From contig JAZNGL010000141.1 in the NCBI GenBank assembly GCA_045576435.1, positions 1-10,015 on the forward strand: a stretch of 10,015 nucleotides of DNA, read 5' to 3'. Positions 7,821-10,015 of the stretch are shown piece after piece. The DNA is from CAKSIW01 sp045576435. GTDB taxonomy: Bacteria; Bacillota; Clostridia; Monoglobales; Monoglobaceae. The notes below the pieces were generated by a model. That model was not told the origin of the DNA. It searched no databases and saw only the letters and a list, made by a program, of their open reading frames with translations. Position 1 is the stretch's first letter. Every line of letters starts with the position of its first letter. Both the position numbers and the translations under genes were made by a program.

Positions 7821-7836
7821 TTTACAATTGTGTAAA
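7821..7836. promoter_or_regulatory. Candidate palindromic operator in the divergent control region
   Basis: TTTACA and TGTAAA form a perfect 6-bp inverted repeat around ATTG. Similarity extends weakly into the flanking A/T sequence on both sides. It lies 12 bp upstream of the regulator's -35 box and about 20 bp upstream of the operon's weak -35 box, which would allow one site to control both promoters. AraC proteins often use direct repeats, so a different regulator is possible. In A/T-rich DNA a short palindrome can also be chance. Confidence 0.4.
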
Positions 7837-7855
7837 AAAAATTTAATATTTTCTA

Positions 7856-7884
7856 AATACAATTTAAAATTTATTTGTTATAAT
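7856..7884 (+). promoter_or_regulatory. Activator-dependent-looking promoter of the M24/creatininase-like operon
   Basis: A perfect TATAAT (7879-7884) has only a poor -35 hexamer 17 bp upstream (AATACA, three of six matches). A good -10 with a weak -35 is typical of promoters that need an activator, which fits the divergent AraC-type gene. The start would be near 7891. AGGAG at 7906-7910 lies 9 nt before the ATG. Confidence 0.55.
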
Positions 7885-7919
7885 GGAATCAAATAAATTT
7901 AAGTTAGGAGAAATGTAAA

Positions 7920-9092
7920 ATGAGTAGAATTTGTATCCCTGATTATGAGTATAAAGAAAGAATTCAGAGAGCTGCAAAGTTGGTTCGCGAAAAAGGGCTT
8001 GACGTTATGGTTGTTTCAAGCACAGAATCAGATTATGCTAATGCGAGATATTTCAGCGGTTTCTGGCCACTTTTTGAGCGTGCAGGTGTTGCGATCTCTG
8101 CAACAGGCGATGCGGCACTTATGGTTGGCCCTGAGTGTATTATTTTTGCACAGGACGTTGCAAAAATTGATAAAATTTTCTGCCTCAGAGAATTCAGAGA
8201 ATCAGCAGATCCATCATATCCTGAACTTCATGCAGACACTTTTAAAGATGTGTTTAAAGCAATTGGTGTTTCAGGCGAAAATATTAAAATTGGTCTTGGT
8301 AGCTATGTTGAGTGTACTCTTCCAATTTTTGAAGGTCTTAAGGAAAGCTATCCGAAGGCAGAAATTGTTAAATGTAATGAAATTATGGTTGAACTCCGTA
8401 AAATCAAGAGTAAAAATGAGCTTGCTTGTATTCAGGAGGGCTTCCGTATTGTTGATATCGCAACAGATGAGGTTATCCGTAATCTTAAGCCGGGTGTAAC
8501 TGAACTTCAGATGGTTGGTATTGCACAGAAGGTTATATATGAAGAAGGCGCAGAATATGAAGGTCTTCCAATGTATGTTTTCAGTGAAAAATCAACAAGC
8601 CATGCAATATCACGTAGCGGTTACAGAACAATAAACAAAGGCGATATTGTACAGCTTAACTTATCTGCAAAAATTGACGGATATTCACCTGCAATTGGAC
8701 TTCCTGTTGTTATGGGTAAGCTTGAAGGCGAGAGAAGAAGAGTTGTTGAGTTCTGTAAAGAGGCTCATGACTGGACAGTTAACCAACTTAAAGCAGGCGT
8801 TATTGCAAGTGATGTTGCAAAGGATTTTTATAAAATGTATGTTGATAACGGATTCAAGGATAACTTTGTTTATGGTCCATGTCATGGAACAGGTATGATT
8901 GAGGTTGAAGCTCCTTGGATGGAAACAATCAGTGACTATAAGCTTGAAGAAAACATGACATTCCAGGTTGATACATTTATCTCAGGCGATGGCTTTGGCG
9001 TTCGTTGGGAAAAGGGTATTGCAATAACTAAGGATGGCTGTCATTCAATGACAGATTACTTAAAGAAAGGCTTAATTGAACTTGATTTCTAA
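7920..9092 (+). CDS. M24-family pita-bread protein lacking the metal-binding aspartates (creatinase-like)
   Basis: 390 residues with the creatinase/prolidase layout: N-terminal domain about 10-150 (YFSGFWPLFERAG at 44-56) and M24 catalytic domain about 160-385. In metal-dependent M24 peptidases five ligands (D, D, H, E, E) hold two metals. Here the first is N247 (QLNLSAKIDGY), the second A258 (SPAI), the third H322 in CHGTG, the fourth D351 and the fifth E364 in RWEKGIAIT. Losing both aspartates is what is seen in metal-independent creatinase, which also reads LN at the first site. H228, before the GDIV strand, aligns roughly with the creatinase catalytic histidine. The guanidinium-contacting glutamate of creatinase seems absent (G260), so the substrate probably differs. 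It is likely a cytoplasmic C-N hydrolase rather than a working Xaa-Pro peptidase, although automatic annotation may call it that. It is first in the operon, 18 bp before the creatininase-like gene. Confidence 0.85.
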   Translation: MSRICIPDYEYKERIQRAAKLVREKGLDVMVVSSTESDYANARYFSGFWPLFERAGVAISATGDAALMVGPECIIFAQDVAKIDKIFCLREFRESADPSYPELHADTFKDVFKAIGVSGENIKIGLGSYVECTLPIFEGLKESYPKAEIVKCNEIMVELRKIKSKNELACIQEGFRIVDIATDEVIRNLKPGVTELQMVGIAQKVIYEEGAEYEGLPMYVFSEKSTSHAISRSGYRTINKGDIVQLNLSAKIDGYSPAIGLPVVMGKLEGERRRVVEFCKEAHDWTVNQLKAGVIASDVAKDFYKMYVDNGFKDNFVYGPCHGTGMIEVEAPWMETISDYKLEENMTFQVDTFISGDGFGVRWEKGIAITKDGCHSMTDYLKKGLIELDF

Positions 9093-9110
9093 AAAATAAG
9101 AGGTGTTAAT

Positions 9111-9845
9111 ATGGAATATAATATGAGTTTTCCAAGAGAACTTGACCGTGTTAAAGAAAACAGAATTCCCACAGTTATCTGCGGGGGTACAGTTGAATAT
9201 CATGGTCCGCATTGTTCATATGGTTGCGATACCTTAGTTGCAGAAGGGTTGATTAAGAAACTTGCTGAAAAGAAGGAAATTATGATTGCGCCAACAATCT
9301 ATTATAGTCCTTCGAGCTATGCAGTTGCCGATGAAACAAGCGGCACAGTGCATATTGAAGAAGATGTTTTTGAAGCATATCTTTTTCAGATTTTTATGAA
9401 TATGCTTGATGCGGGTCTTAGAAATATTTATGTTGTAATTCATCATCAGTTTGAACAAGAAAACTGCATGCCAATGACACTTAGCTATATGAAAGCTGCA
9501 AAGCGTGCAACAATGCGATATCTTGAAAAAACACAAGGCCGTGGCTGGTGGGGTAGCGAGAATTATGCAAGCTACTATGAAAATCTTGGTGGTGGAGACG
9601 ACCCGTTTAGTTGGATTAAGGTTATTCCAACAATGAGCACTGAGGTGCAGAATGCAACCGGCTATGATCATGCGGGGAAATATGAATGTTCAATTTTGAT
9701 GTCACTTTATCCTGATGCGGTTAAACTTGAACGTCTTGGAGATATTGAACATTGGTTCACCAAAAGTGCCGCAGAGGCATCGAAGGAAATTGGAGATGAA
9801 ATGGTTCGCCTTTCACTCGAATATCTGGAGAAAAAAATAGTATAA
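9111..9845 (+). CDS. Creatininase-family amidohydrolase
   Basis: 244 residues, the usual size for this family (creatininase, FAPy deformylase and MftE), whose members open or cleave amide bonds with two metals. Seen here: VEYHGPH..YGCDTLVAE with ligands E29, H31 and D40; APTIYYSPSSYAVADETSGTV, matching the family's P..YG.S..H..FPGT strand in position but not in sequence; and a GLRNIYVVIHH segment ending at H111/H112. The late DHAGKYECS segment (H187, E192) matches the family's HAGE..TS motif. The usual NGHGGN or NGHYEN is replaced by IHHQFEQEN, so one metal ligand may come from E115 or be missing. GRGWWGSENY at 143-152 recalls the tryptophan-containing flap of creatininase. AGAGG lies 7 nt before the ATG. 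It is co-transcribed with the M24 gene, so a two-step hydrolysis is the natural inference. The substrate is unknown. Confidence 0.88.
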   Translation: MEYNMSFPRELDRVKENRIPTVICGGTVEYHGPHCSYGCDTLVAEGLIKKLAEKKEIMIAPTIYYSPSSYAVADETSGTVHIEEDVFEAYLFQIFMNMLDAGLRNIYVVIHHQFEQENCMPMTLSYMKAAKRATMRYLEKTQGRGWWGSENYASYYENLGGGDDPFSWIKVIPTMSTEVQNATGYDHAGKYECSILMSLYPDAVKLERLGDIEHWFTKSAAEASKEIGDEMVRLSLEYLEKKIV

Positions 9846-9880
9846 GAATTTTTAAAACACCGGGTTATCGATTTAAAATG

Positions 9881-9924
9881 ATATGCACCCCAAAAGTTAG
9901 ACACTTTTGGAGGTGCATATTTTT
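9881..9924 (+). promoter_or_regulatory. IS-end hairpin that hides the transposase ribosome binding site and may terminate read-through
   Basis: Arms 9881-9896 and 9904-9920 pair over 16 bp with one bulged A and a seven-base loop (TTAGACA). The right arm contains GGAGG (9909-9913), the ribosome site for the ATG at 9925, and five T follow (9920-9924). A transcript entering from the upstream operon would fold this and mask the site, or stop there. A transcript starting inside the left arm would not. Similar protection of transposase from outside transcription is known in IS10 and IS50. Confidence 0.6.
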
Positions 9925-10015
9925 ATGGGTAAAACAGGAAGAAAAAACAGAAACTACTCGCCAGAATTCAAAATATCTGTTATAATGGATATGCGAGAAC
10001 ATCATTTGTGCTACA
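9884..10015 (+). mobile_element. Left end of an IS3-family insertion sequence (truncated by the window)
   Basis: The terminal sequence TGCACCCCAAAAGTTAGACA is of the type found at ends of IS3-group elements in low-GC Gram-positives, and an OrfA-like frame starts 41 bp in. The exact tip is uncertain (TG at 9879 or 9884) because the right end and any target duplication lie outside the window. It lies 38 bp downstream of the creatininase-like gene and leaves that gene intact. Confidence 0.8.
9925..10015 (+). CDS. IS3-family transposase OrfA, N-terminal fragment
   Basis: Thirty codons are visible before the window ends. The protein begins MGKTGRKNRNYSPEFKISV, and the YSPEFK.. start is typical of the helix-turn-helix OrfA of IS3-family elements, which binds the terminal repeats. 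OrfB, with the DDE catalytic domain, and the frameshift site would lie beyond the right edge. The start is supported by GGAGG 11 nt upstream. Whether the gene is intact cannot be judged. Confidence 0.75.
   Translation, partial: MGKTGRKNRNYSPEFKISVIMDMREHHLCY

Noticed and set aside
7913..7918. ATG directly followed by TAA just before the M24 gene start
   Set aside because: Only 2 nt after the AGGAG, so initiation there is unlikely; the ATG at 7920 has normal spacing.
7920..9845. A plain creatinine degradation pathway identical to that of Pseudomonas
   Set aside because: Creatinase Glu262 equivalent is missing, the creatininase metal loop is altered and no sarcosine-handling gene is visible; only the broader family link is supported.

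Overview
The window is AT-rich, with A/T-heavy intergenic regions, strong AGGAG-type ribosome binding sites and sigma-A-like promoters. It encodes MutS2 and the one-step meso-diaminopimelate dehydrogenase. This suggests a low-GC Bacillota, most likely a Clostridia-class anaerobe. I cannot name a genus from the sequence.

Left part (1-2396): a terminator belonging to a gene outside the window is followed by a cluster of short hairpins. Two of these have GNRA tetraloops when read on the minus strand. After an AT-rich stretch with nothing recognisable comes a well-formed extended -10 promoter. It drives a single 622-codon gene that resembles a cytoplasmic glycoside hydrolase with a barrel, a GATase-like domain and a beta-sandwich, and the gene ends at its own hairpin.

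Middle part (2424-6888): a perfect consensus promoter (TTGACA, 17 bp, TATAAT) precedes a compact three-gene operon. The genes are a CysK-family PLP enzyme with altered motif residues, diaminopimelate dehydrogenase (ddh) and mutS2. The operon ends at a hairpin that contains both the mutS2 stop codon and the stop codon of the convergent regulator gene.

Right part (6887-9845): an AraC-family regulator is transcribed divergently from a two-gene operon across a 160-bp A/T-rich control region with a candidate palindromic operator. The first gene is an M24 'pita-bread' protein that has lost the two aspartate metal ligands, as the metal-free creatinase does. The second is a creatininase-family amidohydrolase with most metal ligands retained. 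In Pseudomonas, creatininase and creatinase act in sequence (creatinine to creatine to sarcosine plus urea), so this trio looks like a self-regulated module for hydrolysing a cyclic amide or guanidino-type compound. Differences in both active sites argue that the substrate is not simply creatinine. This module is the best candidate for something undescribed.

Right edge (from about 9884): the left end of an IS3-family insertion sequence begins 38 bp after the creatininase-like gene. Its terminal hairpin contains the transposase ribosome binding site, and the first 30 codons of the transposase OrfA run off the window.
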